A DNA stretch of 55,227 nucleotides. It comes from Neolewinella antarctica (GTDB lineage: Bacteria > Bacteroidota > Bacteroidia > Chitinophagales > Saprospiraceae). The stretch covers positions 1-55,227 of the forward strand of contig NZ_JAATJH010000013.1 in NCBI RefSeq assembly GCF_011927835.1, in the 5' to 3' direction. A program made the translations under genes and the position numbers. The notes under the pieces were generated by a model. That model was not told the DNA's origin. It made no database searches and worked only from the letters and a program-made list of their open reading frames with translations. The number at the start of each line of letters is the position of its first letter. Position 1 is the stretch's first letter. This document shows positions 35,298 to 44,265 of this stretch, piece after piece.

Positions 35298-36698
35298 ATG
35301 CAAGAAGTAACCGCGGTATTCGATATCGGCCGCACCAACAAGAAGTTTTTCCTCTTTGACGAAAACTTTCGGGAGGTGCACCGGGAGTACGTTTCCTTTG
35401 ATATGATCGAGGATGAGGATGGCTTTCCGACGGAAGATATCCAGGCCTTACAAAAATGGTTACGGGAAGTTTTTCACCGCATCCTGGAAGCGGAAGAATT
35501 CAACGTGGCAGCCATTAATTTCTCTAGCTACGGGGCCAGTTTCGTACACCTCGATGCGGATGGGGAAGTACTGACCCCCCTGTACAATTACAACAAACCC
35601 CTGCCGGACGATTTGGTCGCCGGTTTCTACGAAAAATACGGTCCGGAGAAGTCGTTTACGATCGATACCGGTAGCAACAACGCCGGGATGCTGAATTCCG
35701 GAATGCAACTCTACTGGCTTAAGCACACCAAACCGGAGGTATTTGCCCGGATCAAGTATTCCTTACACCTACCCCAATTTCTTAGTTACGTTTTCACCGG
35801 CGTCCCGATCAGTGAGTACACTAGCATCGGCTGCCACACGGCACTGTGGGATTATACCAAAAAAGATTATCACGACTGGGTTTACGCTGAGCAGCTACAG
35901 CGCGTCTTCCCGCCGATCGTTTCTACGGAAACGAGCATCAACATGAACTACAATGGAAAGCGAGTGAAGATCGGTGTGGGCATCCACGATAGCTCCGCTG
36001 CCTTGCTTCCGTATATCCGTAGCCAAAGAAAACCCTTCATACTAGTCAGCACTGGCACGTGGAGCGTGAGCCTCAATCCATTTGCGGCCGGCGCGCTGGT
36101 GGAAGACGACCTCAAGGATCAATGCATCAATTACATGCGCATCGATGGCAAGCCCGTCAAGGCAGCCCGGCTCTTTCTGGGGGAAGAGTACAAAGATCAG
36201 ACGACTTATTTAGCGAAGCATTTTGACGTGGACGAACGCCACCACGAGTCCGTCCGGTTTGACTTGGCAACTTATCGGAAGATCGTGAAGAACTTTCAAC
36301 CCTGGTTTCACTTCGCGCAACTGGGAGGCGTCGGTGCTGAGAAGACACTAATTCCCGACGGAGTGACTTATCAGCACGCCTATCACCACCTGATGGTCGA
36401 GCTCACCCGACTACAGGTCGCCAACATTCAGGGGGCCATGGGGGATGTTTCGGTAAAAAAATTATTCGTCGACGGTGGCTTTAGCGACAACGACGTCTAC
36501 CTGAGCGTGCTTACCCATCATTTCCGGAAACTTAAAGTCAGAACAACGGACTCCTCCCTCGGCTCCGCGCTGGGTGCGGCGATCTGTATTTCCGACAAAG
36601 CGCTGAATTCCCGCTTCCTACAGGAGAATTACGGCCTAAAAAAACACCAACCCTTCATTCTCAAGGATTCCCTCCCAGCCAGCGGGCTGGCCGGATAA
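35298..36698 (+). CDS. rhaB: FGGY-family sugar kinase, probable rhamnulokinase
   Basis: 466 residues. N-terminal FGGY domain with DIGRTNKKFFLFDE at 9-22 (phosphate loop) and AINFSSYGASFVHLD. The C-terminal domain carries LVSTGTWSVSLNPF and FVDGGFSDNDVYLSVL followed by GSALGAA, the usual ATP-binding glycine-rich pieces. It phosphorylates a ketose at C1 with ATP; rhamnulose is inferred from its position between the rhamnose isomerase and the permease, and from the upstream rhamnulose-1-phosphate aldolase. The sequence departs from E. coli RhaB and is nearer the Bacteroidota type, so fuculokinase or a related activity cannot be excluded on sequence alone. Confidence 0.82.
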   Translation: MQEVTAVFDIGRTNKKFFLFDENFREVHREYVSFDMIEDEDGFPTEDIQALQKWLREVFHRILEAEEFNVAAINFSSYGASFVHLDADGEVLTPLYNYNKPLPDDLVAGFYEKYGPEKSFTIDTGSNNAGMLNSGMQLYWLKHTKPEVFARIKYSLHLPQFLSYVFTGVPISEYTSIGCHTALWDYTKKDYHDWVYAEQLQRVFPPIVSTETSINMNYNGKRVKIGVGIHDSSAALLPYIRSQRKPFILVSTGTWSVSLNPFAAGALVEDDLKDQCINYMRIDGKPVKAARLFLGEEYKDQTTYLAKHFDVDERHHESVRFDLATYRKIVKNFQPWFHFAQLGGVGAEKTLIPDGVTYQHAYHHLMVELTRLQVANIQGAMGDVSVKKLFVDGGFSDNDVYLSVLTHHFRKLKVRTTDSSLGSALGAAICISDKALNSRFLQENYGLKKHQPFILKDSLPASGLAG

Positions 36699-36723
36699 CG
36701 CACGGCTCTACCCAATTTACCTG

Positions 36724-36739
36724 GCACCCGCGGCCTCGC
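36724..36739 (-). repeat. 16-bp repeat variant before the permease gene
   Basis: GCACCCGCGGCCTCGC on the plus strand: one mismatch (T for G) from the inverted consensus. Solo copy in the 91-base gap between kinase and permease genes. Confidence 0.5.
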
Positions 36740-36789
36740 CTCATTAGAGCGACGCTACTCCTCACTCAACAAACCTTTAAAAAACCATC

Positions 36790-38196
36790 ATGCTACAGAA
36801 TGTGACCGAAGAACAGATGATAGAAGACGTCGCCGGCGGTGAATTCGAACGGGAACCCGTGCCGTCGTCCAACTGGAAGGGCTGGAAAAGTTTTTTGGGC
36901 ATGTACGCCGGAGAACACGCGGCGGGTACGGAATTCATGATCGGTCCGCTTTTCCTGACGGCGGGCGTCAGTGCTTTCGACCTTATCGTTGGCTTGCTGA
37001 TCGGTAATTTACTGGCGGTACTGAGCTGGAGATATTTGACGGCTGAAATCGCGGTGAAAAATCGCCTGACCTTATATTTTCAACTAGAAAAGATCAGTGG
37101 TTCTACTCTAGTCAAATTTTATAACGTTGCGAACGGAGTGTTCTTCTGTTTCTTAGCGGGGTCGATGTTTACCGTGTCCTCTACGGCCATCGGCATTCCC
37201 CTCGGCATGGACATGCCCGCGCTGGACGATGTTGGCCCGAACGGCCTTACTTACGTGCTCATTGTGCTGGCGGTTGGCGCGGTTACGACCGTTATTGCGG
37301 CGCGTGGTTACGATACGGTGTCGAAAGTGGCTAACTGGATGTCGCCCATCATTGTCCTGGCTTTTATCGTTTGTGGCTTCGTCGCGCTCGGTCAGCTGGG
37401 TGTTAACAGTTTTGGAGAGTTTTGGGACATCTGGGGGGAAGGTGGCGCGCCGATGGGCGGACAGATCAAGTTTACGTTCTGGCACGTCGTGATCTGGAGT
37501 TGGTTTGCCAACGCAGCTATGCACGTCGGGATGTCCGACCTCTCCGTCTTCCGCTTCGCCAAAAATGCCAGTTCCGGCTGGACGACCGCGGCCGGCATGT
37601 ACGTAGGTCATTACATGGCCTGGATTGCTGCCGCCCTTTTATTCGCTGCTTTCCTCAAGACGCCCGCGGGCGTGGATATGTTAGCAAGTGGCAACATTGA
37701 GGTAGCCCCCGGCCCCTTGGCGTATAACGCGATCGGTTGGTTTGGCATCATTGCCGTTGTGCTGGCTGGCTGGACGACCGCCAACCCGACCATTTACCGC
37801 GCGGGCTTGGCCTTTCAAACGCTAATCCCCAAAAGCCCCGCAGTGTGGGGAACGATCATCGCGGGTTCACTGGCTACGGTAGCGGGTCTTTTCCCGGCAT
37901 TTGCCATGAAATTACTCGGCTTTGTCGCGCTCTACGGCTTCGTGCTGGCGCCGTTCGGTGCCATAATTGTGTTCGAGCACTTCTTCCACGAGCGGATGGG
38001 GATCAAGAAAAATTATGCGGAAGTCGCGGGCATTAAATTTAACCCGGCGGTGCTCTACGCCTGGGCGGTCAGTTTTGGGTTGTTTTACTTCCTCAGCTGG
38101 CAGTTCGATATTTTCCTGAGCTTCGTTACGTTGCCGGCTTGGTTGCTGTGCGGGGTGCTGTTTTTAGTATTCAGCAAGCGCATGCAGCGGGGCTAA
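36790..38196 (+). CDS. NCS1-like permease, candidate rhamnose transporter
   Basis: 468 residues with about twelve hydrophobic segments and a polar N-terminus of roughly 35 residues. SSNWKGWKSFLGMYAGEHAAGTEFMIGPLFL in part (29-46 and on), FANAAMHVGMSDLSVFRFAK and LAGWTTANPTIYRAGLAFQ recall the nucleobase:cation symporter-1 (NCS1, purine-cytosine permease) superfamily with its LeuT fold. No rhamnose carrier of the RhaT or FucP type is in the window, and this gene sits last in the rhamnose operon, so it is the natural candidate for inner-membrane L-rhamnose uptake, a substrate I do not know for NCS1. A nucleobase carrier placed here by chance is the alternative. A strong terminator follows. Confidence 0.75.
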   Translation: MLQNVTEEQMIEDVAGGEFEREPVPSSNWKGWKSFLGMYAGEHAAGTEFMIGPLFLTAGVSAFDLIVGLLIGNLLAVLSWRYLTAEIAVKNRLTLYFQLEKISGSTLVKFYNVANGVFFCFLAGSMFTVSSTAIGIPLGMDMPALDDVGPNGLTYVLIVLAVGAVTTVIAARGYDTVSKVANWMSPIIVLAFIVCGFVALGQLGVNSFGEFWDIWGEGGAPMGGQIKFTFWHVVIWSWFANAAMHVGMSDLSVFRFAKNASSGWTTAAGMYVGHYMAWIAAALLFAAFLKTPAGVDMLASGNIEVAPGPLAYNAIGWFGIIAVVLAGWTTANPTIYRAGLAFQTLIPKSPAVWGTIIAGSLATVAGLFPAFAMKLLGFVALYGFVLAPFGAIIVFEHFFHERMGIKKNYAEVAGIKFNPAVLYAWAVSFGLFYFLSWQFDIFLSFVTLPAWLLCGVLFLVFSKRMQRG

Positions 38197-38203
38197 AATT
38201 TTG

Positions 38204-38252
38204 GCGCGGTCGCCCCGACTAAGTACGGGACTAGCCAAGGCGTCGCAGGTGC
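38204..38252 (+). repeat. 16-bp repeat interrupted by a 30-nt segment, second copy
   Basis: GCGCGGTCG (38204-38212), a 30-nt segment (38213-38242), then TCGCAGGTGC (38243-38252). Same break point and flanking TCG duplication as the copy at 22360-22409. It lies eight bases after the permease stop and before the terminator. Confidence 0.65.
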
Positions 38253-38265
38253 AAAGTTTATTCGA

Positions 38266-38301
38266 ATGGGGAGTTACGCAGCCGCGTAGCTCCCCATTTT
38301 T
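38266..38301 (+). terminator. Rho-independent terminator of the rhamnose operon
   Basis: ATGGGGAGTTACGC pairs with GCGTAGCTCCCCAT (one G-T pair) around the loop AGCC (38266-38297) and is followed by five T. It lies 70 bases past the permease stop on the plus strand. Confidence 0.85.
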
Positions 38302-38359
38302 GCTTATGGTGTTTACCGATCCAAAGATTACCTACGTGGTTAGACCCTGAGCTAATGGC

Positions 38360-41164
38360 TCACACTTCCACCAACCGCCCCAGCGCCTGCTCCGCCATTT
38401 TTTTCACCCGTGGGTTGGAGCTTTTCGTGGCCATTCTGACGAGTGATTCGAGATCGTCCTCCGGTCTGAAGCACAGCAGGAAGAGGACGGCTGCCTTCAG
38501 CTTCTGGTCCGTCCCCTTGAGCGTGGTCGAGAAATACAAATTTTGCATAACACGTAGTTCCGCTTCCGAGAGCCCGGTCGTTACGACGGTTTCTACGCGC
38601 GAGCGTACCTCGTATTCTACGAGTGGCATGATGGACTGTTTAAGGGAGTTGTCCAGTAGAGTATCCAGGAACTCCAGGGCACTTACGCGCTCCGGCGGCG
38701 TGGCCGTTTTGAGCCCCCGGTAAATGGGAATAATGTCCGCCGGCGCGTAAAACAGGCCCAGCAGGCGAAACATGCGGTCTAGATTACCCTCCCGCCTTTT
38801 CTGCAGTAATTTGATTAGTGCCTCCCTTCCTTTAGTGATATCGTCCCCCAGCGTCTTCGCCATGGCTAACTGATTACCCAGCAAGTCCAGCACGTGCTGA
38901 TAGCGGCTTGATTCCTTACGGATGTACTTCGTGATCTTTTTGCGCGGCATGGGCAGTTCGGGAAAGTCGCGCCGGAGGGCGTTGAGCGAACGCAGCACTT
39001 CCAGGCGCAACTCCAAATCAGCCGGAAAAAACTTCTCCATCATACTGAATAAGAGCGACACGGTTTGCTCGCCCCGGATGCCCTCGATGACGGCGGGCAG
39101 CCGCCGGAGGTCCTCGATGTCGATGACTCCGTCGCGCAGGTAGCGCGGTAAGATCCTGACCAGTTTCGAGCCGTACTGCGTCAGGGCCGTCATGGCGTGT
39201 TTGCGGTAGGGAGCTTCCGAAAGGAAGTCAATTAGGGGCAGCAGCCACCTCTCCGCCAGTGTTTCACCTGCGGCAATGATGGCAACTTTTATGACCTCCT
39301 CGTTCGGGCTGCGCAGTTCTTTAGCGATGAAGCGATTCCCCAGGTTTGTCCCGGAACGGCCAGCGGCCACCAGTAAGTGTAATCGCCACTTGAACGCCAG
39401 GTCGCCGGGCATTTTGTCCAATGCAGCCACGCGCTCGGCGAACACTTCGTGTAGGTGCCACCGCCGCCGCAGCACTTCGTTACCGTTGGTTTCGATGAGT
39501 AAATCAATTAGCGCCAGGCCCGCTATTTCAGGGTCTTCGTGGTTCAACTGTTGCTGAATTACCTCCACGGCACTTTCCAAGTGGTTATTGATGAGGTATT
39601 CCAGCGCTGCCTTTTTGACGACGAGTTCTCTGTCGTCGAGCATGAAAACCACCAGATCGAAAATATCATTCTTCCCCCGGTAAGAAAGGTTGTGTAGTGC
39701 CCGCGCGCGGACGTTCGGATCTTTATGAAAAAGCAGACGCTCGGTGGGTTTCAGAAAAATATTTTCCTGCATTTTTTCCGTGCGTTCCAGGACGTAAAGC
39801 AGTCGCTTCGCGTCGGCGGAGTGGTCCCCTTCCTCTAGGACTTTGAGAAATCCCTGCATCACCTCTTCGTGCCGGGTGTTCAACTTACGTTTACTACGCT
39901 TCGGCCGTAGGTGTGCCAACTGGTTACGAAAGGCGTCGAGGTATTCTTCGCGAACGGCGAGTACGCTAGCGAACCAAGCCAACGAAAGAACTAAGACGAG
40001 AATACTGATTTGCCCCGGCGACGCCCCGGCGTAATCGATCAAAAACAACAGCAGAAATCCACTGAGGCCACCGGCCGCGGAGTCGATCAGCACGTCAATG
40101 TAAGTTTTGATGCGGTTCTTGATGCGTAGATTGACCGGTAGGTAGAGCATCTCGACGCCAGCCCGGTGGAGGCTTTGCTTGAGACTACCGTCCACGCAGC
40201 GGCTGAAGATGACCGTGCCCAGCGTGGGGATGAATAACATCACGAATGCGCCAAGCCCCAGGCCGGCGGGCAGAAACATCAGCGCGCCACTTACGCCCAA
40301 TCGTTGCAGTACGCGCTGGGTCAACAACAACTGAATCAGCAACCCGATCACGTTGAAAGTCGAGAACCAGAAGCCAAAGAACGCGGTCAGGCGCGCCGGG
40401 TCGGCGTAGCGGGCCGAAGCAAGTGCGCTAAATTGGTAATCCACCAATTTAGCGGTGATCACGCTCAGGGCAATGATTCCACACAGCAGCATCAGGTGGC
40501 GCGATCGCAAGATTAATTGGTGGGGTCGCTCGGACAGTGGCTCAGTTGGGGCCACCTTAACGCTCCGCCTCCCGGGCACCCGCTGGATGTACCTGCGCCA
40601 AACGAACAAACTGATCAAAATTACCGGGATCAGCATTAGTGCCGCAATAATCAGCAGGACGCGGGTACCGACCGTCTCCGCAAAAAGACTGGCGAGATAC
40701 CCGCCCGCGATCCCCCCCGCGATCGCTCCGGCACCAATCGGCCCGAACAGTCGCTTGGCCTGTCGGATGTCAAAGACCATACTCGCCATCGTCCAAAACT
40801 GCGAAGCGGCCAGCACGCCGAACAACGCCACCCAGATGTAGAGGGCAACGGCGACAAAATCTTCCGTGTTTCGCAGGGGAATTAGCAGGACGCAGCCCAG
40901 TAAAGCAGTAATGCAAATCCCGAGACTCCACAAGTTGACCCGCAGGATGCTAAAATATTTGACCGCCTGCGAATATCCGGTAGAAATGATCGCGGCGGCC
41001 ACGGCCGTCAGTATGTAAGCGTAGGGCAGTGCGTCGGGACCAAAACGACTGACGAAGATGGCACTTCCCACCGGTTTGGTGATGAGGAGTACTGCAATGA
41101 TCAAAAAAATTTGCAATTGTAGCAACAGCACCGGAGCCCATTCACCGGGGCGGATTCTAAACAC
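38360..41164 (-). CDS. ADP/ATP-translocase/MFS-like transporter fused to HEAT repeats
   Basis: 934 residues from a GTG start (no nearby ATG). Residues 1 to about 410 hold some twelve hydrophobic segments with weak likeness to the bacterial NTT (ADP/ATP translocase) or MFS fold (LFGPIGAGAIAGGIAGGYLAS in part, FFGFWFSTFNVIGLLIQ, KNRIKTYIDVLIDSAAGGLSG). Residues about 430-934 are hydrophilic and consist of helical HEAT-type repeats (DPNVRARALHNLSYRG, DRELVVKKAALEYLINN, NPRVKKMAEQALGRLVEV). The cytoplasmic solenoid may bind a partner or sense cargo. The substrate is unknown. It is convergent with the rhamnose permease and probably unrelated to it. Confidence 0.7.
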   Translation of the reverse strand: MFRIRPGEWAPVLLLQLQIFLIIAVLLITKPVGSAIFVSRFGPDALPYAYILTAVAAAIISTGYSQAVKYFSILRVNLWSLGICITALLGCVLLIPLRNTEDFVAVALYIWVALFGVLAASQFWTMASMVFDIRQAKRLFGPIGAGAIAGGIAGGYLASLFAETVGTRVLLIIAALMLIPVILISLFVWRRYIQRVPGRRSVKVAPTEPLSERPHQLILRSRHLMLLCGIIALSVITAKLVDYQFSALASARYADPARLTAFFGFWFSTFNVIGLLIQLLLTQRVLQRLGVSGALMFLPAGLGLGAFVMLFIPTLGTVIFSRCVDGSLKQSLHRAGVEMLYLPVNLRIKNRIKTYIDVLIDSAAGGLSGFLLLFLIDYAGASPGQISILVLVLSLAWFASVLAVREEYLDAFRNQLAHLRPKRSKRKLNTRHEEVMQGFLKVLEEGDHSADAKRLLYVLERTEKMQENIFLKPTERLLFHKDPNVRARALHNLSYRGKNDIFDLVVFMLDDRELVVKKAALEYLINNHLESAVEVIQQQLNHEDPEIAGLALIDLLIETNGNEVLRRRWHLHEVFAERVAALDKMPGDLAFKWRLHLLVAAGRSGTNLGNRFIAKELRSPNEEVIKVAIIAAGETLAERWLLPLIDFLSEAPYRKHAMTALTQYGSKLVRILPRYLRDGVIDIEDLRRLPAVIEGIRGEQTVSLLFSMMEKFFPADLELRLEVLRSLNALRRDFPELPMPRKKITKYIRKESSRYQHVLDLLGNQLAMAKTLGDDITKGREALIKLLQKRREGNLDRMFRLLGLFYAPADIIPIYRGLKTATPPERVSALEFLDTLLDNSLKQSIMPLVEYEVRSRVETVVTTGLSEAELRVMQNLYFSTTLKGTDQKLKAAVLFLLCFRPEDDLESLVRMATKSSNPRVKKMAEQALGRLVEV

Positions 41165-41382
41165 GCGGCCGAAAAACTTTGCAATGGAAACGATGACGTT
41201 GGCTTAGCGGCGATCAAGACCTAGTACCTAACTAGTTTTGTCGGCGGGAGAGAGTCAGCAAGGTACGGCTGAATTTGTACTTATCGGCAAGCCAAAGCCG
41301 CCCGCTGGTGCCGGTCAGGACTTTAGCTTCTTCCGGTAAAATTAAAGCGTAGCGGACAAAAGAAGCCAGGCCGATCGGAGCA

Positions 41383-42348
41383 CTACTTCGCCTGCCCGTT
41401 GAGCATGTCGTCCAGTACGGCCCCCAATTGCCGCACGATCGATTCTCCCGCGGCATCATCCACCAGCGCCGTCATGATGTAGTTACGGTCCGGTCCCTGC
41501 ACCATCGCTACGTCGGCGTGAAAAGTACTCCAGGAGCCAGACTTGCGGTACACTTTAGCGTTCGGGGCGACACGATCCAGGACACTGACGAACTTATGGT
41601 GCAGCTCCGGGTCGACGAGGTATCCGCGCATCTTGCGGCTGGCGTCCGCGCTGACGAGCTCACCGTTGGCTAATTTGTAGAAATACCGGCAAATTTGCTC
41701 GGTGGTGGCCGCGTGGCTAATACCTTTCATGGGGTCGGGGTAGCGACGGCCGCCGGCTGCGTAGCGCTTGCCCACCCAGAGTCCCCCACCGTAAGCGGGG
41801 TCGTATAACTTGAGGTCGGGAGCCGTCATCGTGCGCTCGATATTTTCGAAGCCGACGCGGTCGATCATCCGGGTAGTAGCGGCGTTGTTGGATTTGGCGA
41901 TCATGAGGCGCATGTCCTTTTTAACCTCCGCGGACTCCGCCAATTCTCCCCGCTCGATGGCGTCGTGGGCGGCGGCTAGCACGGCTATCTTTGGAAGACT
42001 AGCGGCGTACATCATGTGGCGCCCGTTGACGGCAGCGTACTTCGTGCGGCTGCGGTCACTCATGTCCACGATGCCCACCGACAGTCTTTTCTGATCGATG
42101 AGCCGCTTCCAGACGGGGTTTTGGCGAAGACGAGTTTTCAGCTGCTTCTGTAACTCACTATCCTTCAGAGACCGCAAATTGCGGCCGGTCGTTCGCACAA
42201 GGTCGGTCGTGTCGGTAACTGGGTAATTATCCGAAAAGACTTCCATCCGGAAATTACCAACTAAGTACTCGTCAAGCTCGTATTCACTGACGCTCATAAT
42301 CAGCGTGGAACTGGCAACCAGGAAAACGTAGAAAATGTGCTTGGCCAT
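41383..42348 (-). CDS. Serine hydrolase with class A beta-lactamase fold
   Basis: 321 residues with an N-terminal hydrophobic segment (IFYVFLVASSTLIMSV), so exported or anchored. Active-site elements in order: SLPK (Ser-x-x-Lys), SNN (the SDN loop equivalent, in IAKSNNAATTRM) and KSG (the KTG equivalent, in VYRKSGSWSTFHAD). The 'MMYAASLPKI' context matches the beta-lactamase2 group. The conserved Glu166 region of true class A lactamases is not clear, so peptidase or amidase activity on cell-wall or other peptides is as likely as drug hydrolysis. The gene stands alone between two other minus-strand genes. Confidence 0.8.
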   Translation of the reverse strand: MAKHIFYVFLVASSTLIMSVSEYELDEYLVGNFRMEVFSDNYPVTDTTDLVRTTGRNLRSLKDSELQKQLKTRLRQNPVWKRLIDQKRLSVGIVDMSDRSRTKYAAVNGRHMMYAASLPKIAVLAAAHDAIERGELAESAEVKKDMRLMIAKSNNAATTRMIDRVGFENIERTMTAPDLKLYDPAYGGGLWVGKRYAAGGRRYPDPMKGISHAATTEQICRYFYKLANGELVSADASRKMRGYLVDPELHHKFVSVLDRVAPNAKVYRKSGSWSTFHADVAMVQGPDRNYIMTALVDDAAGESIVRQLGAVLDDMLNGQAK

Positions 42349-42649
42349 AGAAAGGTTAATTCGGCGCGCCCGGCAACCGTGCGGAAATGAAGCCCGGAAA
42401 ACCTGAGTGATGATGAAAGGGAAGGCGAGCTAGACGTAATGGCTAACGTAAAGGCAAAGATACTAGTATTTATAATTGCGCCGCACAGGTGAACATCCTC
42501 GATTTAGTTAAGGTTCGAAAACGACCCTGAGGCTATTGTCGTGATTATTAGTACGTTACGAGCTCTTTACGCTGATCAGGGTGACCGACAAGTCCTACGG
42601 CTGCCTTATGTGGGTAGCAGCACGCAGACCGCTCGCGAGCGTGCATCGC
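42349..42649. other. Intergenic gap upstream of the serine hydrolase
   Basis: 301 bases between the serine hydrolase start and the LysM gene stop. No gene, repeat or clear terminator was seen. Confidence 0.4.
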
Positions 42650-43501
42650 TCAAAAATGGCTCGTCCTGACGTAGAACTCCCGGTCCCTCACGCCAAATGT
42701 CTTGACGACGAGTGGGCTGACCACCACGATAATTTTTGGGTGGTATATCTGCTCCGGGATGCGCCCGATCACGCGGGCGTAAATCGTCCGTCTACTCCGG
42801 GGGTCAGTCAGTTCGATGATGCTGTTGATGGGGGCGGTACGGTGCAGGGCCATAAATTTGTTCTGGTCTCCCTTTTTTGTCCAGGCCGCCTTCCCATTTT
42901 CTACTTTCATTTTCCGCCCCGCAGTCCTGGCGTCCCAGAGTTTCTTAAGACCCCGGTTGCGGATGCTGTACGCATCCTGATAAGTGGTTGCTGAGGGAGG
43001 GAGGCCCGCGACGGACATGTAGCCGATGTCTAAAATGGTCCCTGGTTTAAGGCGCTGTACGTCGATGTCGGGATTCAATTTCCGTAACGGAGCATCACTC
43101 TGCCAACCGAGCCGACGGGTTGCCAAGCCGAACAACGTTTCACCGGCCTGGAGCCGGTACCGGACGGGAACGTACCACGTTAGGCTGTCGGCGGCAATCT
43201 CCCACCTGATCACGCTGGCGGGGATGGGCACCTCGATCGTATCGCCTACGGCGTATTTATCGCGTAGGTCAGGTTTAATCACGTAAAAGTCTTCTACGTT
43301 GAGGCCGTAAAATTTTGCGGCGCCGTAGACGGTTTGCCGGGGGGCGATTTGGTGTTGAAATAGTAGACTGCCGGATGACTTATCAACTTCCAACAGCATC
43401 GTATCCGTGGGCAAAAGAAAATAAAGACTATCACCGGTGTACTGAGCTTGGGCCACGGTAGCTAGTGCAACCACCAGAATGAGCGTTAACGGGTATTTCA
43501 A
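42650..43501 (-). CDS. LysM protein with RlpA-like C-terminal domain
   Basis: The frame is open to a GTG at 43555, but a TACCTTTG promoter-type box at 43544-43551 lies inside that extension, and the TTG at 43501 begins a proper signal peptide (KYPLTLILVVALATVAQAQ). I therefore choose TTG, giving 283 residues. Two LysM-type modules follow (HQIAPRQTVYGAAKFYGL..IKPDLRDKYAVGDTIEVP; RLQAGETLFGLATRRLG..NPDIDVQRLKPGTIL), then a double-psi beta-barrel domain (FMALHRTAPINSIIELTDP, ARVIGRIPE, VVVSPLVVKTFGVRD). LysM binds peptidoglycan; the barrel resembles RlpA. Likely a periplasmic cell-wall protein. Confidence 0.78.
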   Translation of the reverse strand: MKYPLTLILVVALATVAQAQYTGDSLYFLLPTDTMLLEVDKSSGSLLFQHQIAPRQTVYGAAKFYGLNVEDFYVIKPDLRDKYAVGDTIEVPIPASVIRWEIAADSLTWYVPVRYRLQAGETLFGLATRRLGWQSDAPLRKLNPDIDVQRLKPGTILDIGYMSVAGLPPSATTYQDAYSIRNRGLKKLWDARTAGRKMKVENGKAAWTKKGDQNKFMALHRTAPINSIIELTDPRSRRTIYARVIGRIPEQIYHPKIIVVVSPLVVKTFGVRDREFYVRTSHF

Positions 43502-43543
43502 AACGTAGCGAATTTGGGGATCAGTAGAGATGGGCAGCAAAAC

Positions 43544-43551
43544 CAAAGGTA
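43544..43551 (-). promoter_or_regulatory. -7 box of the LysM gene
   Basis: TACCTTTG on the minus strand is an exact TAnnTTTG element. Transcription would start near 43537, downstream of the GTG at 43555, which supports translation from the TTG at 43501. No -33 TTTG was recognised. Confidence 0.45.
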
Positions 43552-43669
43552 GCACCTTCGGGCGGCGTTAGATTGTTTATCTCGACCATACCCAGCAAAG
43601 GACGGGCGCAATGTTTGCGAGCAGTTGACTGACGAACGTTTTTAATCCGCCCGGGGTATCTTCGCGGCT

Positions 43670-44245
43670 ATGGTCCGATTTGCTCCCCTCGCTATTTTGT
43701 TGCTACTCTGCTCCCGCGCCCGCGCCCAGGAAACAGCGGTAGTTACAACTCCCGCGCTGGTCAGTGAAGCCGACTTTCCGGCCCGGGCCGAATGGGTGAC
43801 GAAATGGGATAACTCACTGGCCTATACCCTAGAAACGTTGCTGGCGACGACGGACGGCGATTTGGACTTTCGCCCCACCGCCGGCCAGATGACTTTGAGG
43901 GAGCAATTCCACCACTTGGCCACCAATATTTATTTCCTCACCAGCACGTACGTCCACAGCCCGGTTGATTTTGACCTTGCCGCCCGGCGCGAAACGATGA
44001 GCCCCACCGCTACGCGCGCTGACCTCTCCGTGACCCTCACGACCGCCTACGCTTTCGCTAAGGACGCCATCAGCGAACTCGCCGAGCACCGGTGGAACGA
44101 GCCGGCCCCAAACTTTTTCGCGGGCGAGAAAAGCCGCCGCGTGGTCATTTACCTCCTTCAGGATCACGCTACGCACCACCGCGCCCAGACGCTCGTCTAC
44201 CTCCGAATACTAGGCCACGAACCCCCAAATTACCGGGGCTGGTAA
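43670..44245 (+). CDS. Exported DinB-like protein
   Basis: 191 residues with a signal peptide (FAPLAILLLLCSRARAQ). The mature part is a four-helix bundle with three His positions typical of DinB/YfiT metal sites: QFHHLATN near residue 85, and DHATHHRAQTLVYLRILGHEPP near the C-terminus. Function of DinB-like proteins varies (thiol transferases, unknowns); export is unusual for the family but common in Bacteroidota. TATCTTCG at 43657-43664, one mismatch from the -7 consensus, lies just before the ATG, implying a very short leader. The codons around the signal cleavage site resemble the 16-bp repeat with two mismatches. Upstream of rfbC on the same strand. Confidence 0.75.
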   Translation: MVRFAPLAILLLLCSRARAQETAVVTTPALVSEADFPARAEWVTKWDNSLAYTLETLLATTDGDLDFRPTAGQMTLREQFHHLATNIYFLTSTYVHSPVDFDLAARRETMSPTATRADLSVTLTTAYAFAKDAISELAEHRWNEPAPNFFAGEKSRRVVIYLLQDHATHHRAQTLVYLRILGHEPPNYRGW

Positions 44246-44265
44246 CACACACTCAACTTTAACAC

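Noticed and set aside
35298..36698. Fuculokinase instead of rhamnulokinase
   Set aside because: Sequence alone is ambiguous, but flanking rhaI and rhamnulose-1-phosphate aldolase favour rhamnulose.
2460..38196. SusC/SusD pair in the glycan cluster
   Set aside because: No TonB-dependent receptor or SusD-like lipoprotein frame is present.
41232..41459. 75-residue minus-strand frame after the serine hydrolase
   Set aside because: Half of it overlaps the hydrolase in another frame; the rest has no recognisable domain.
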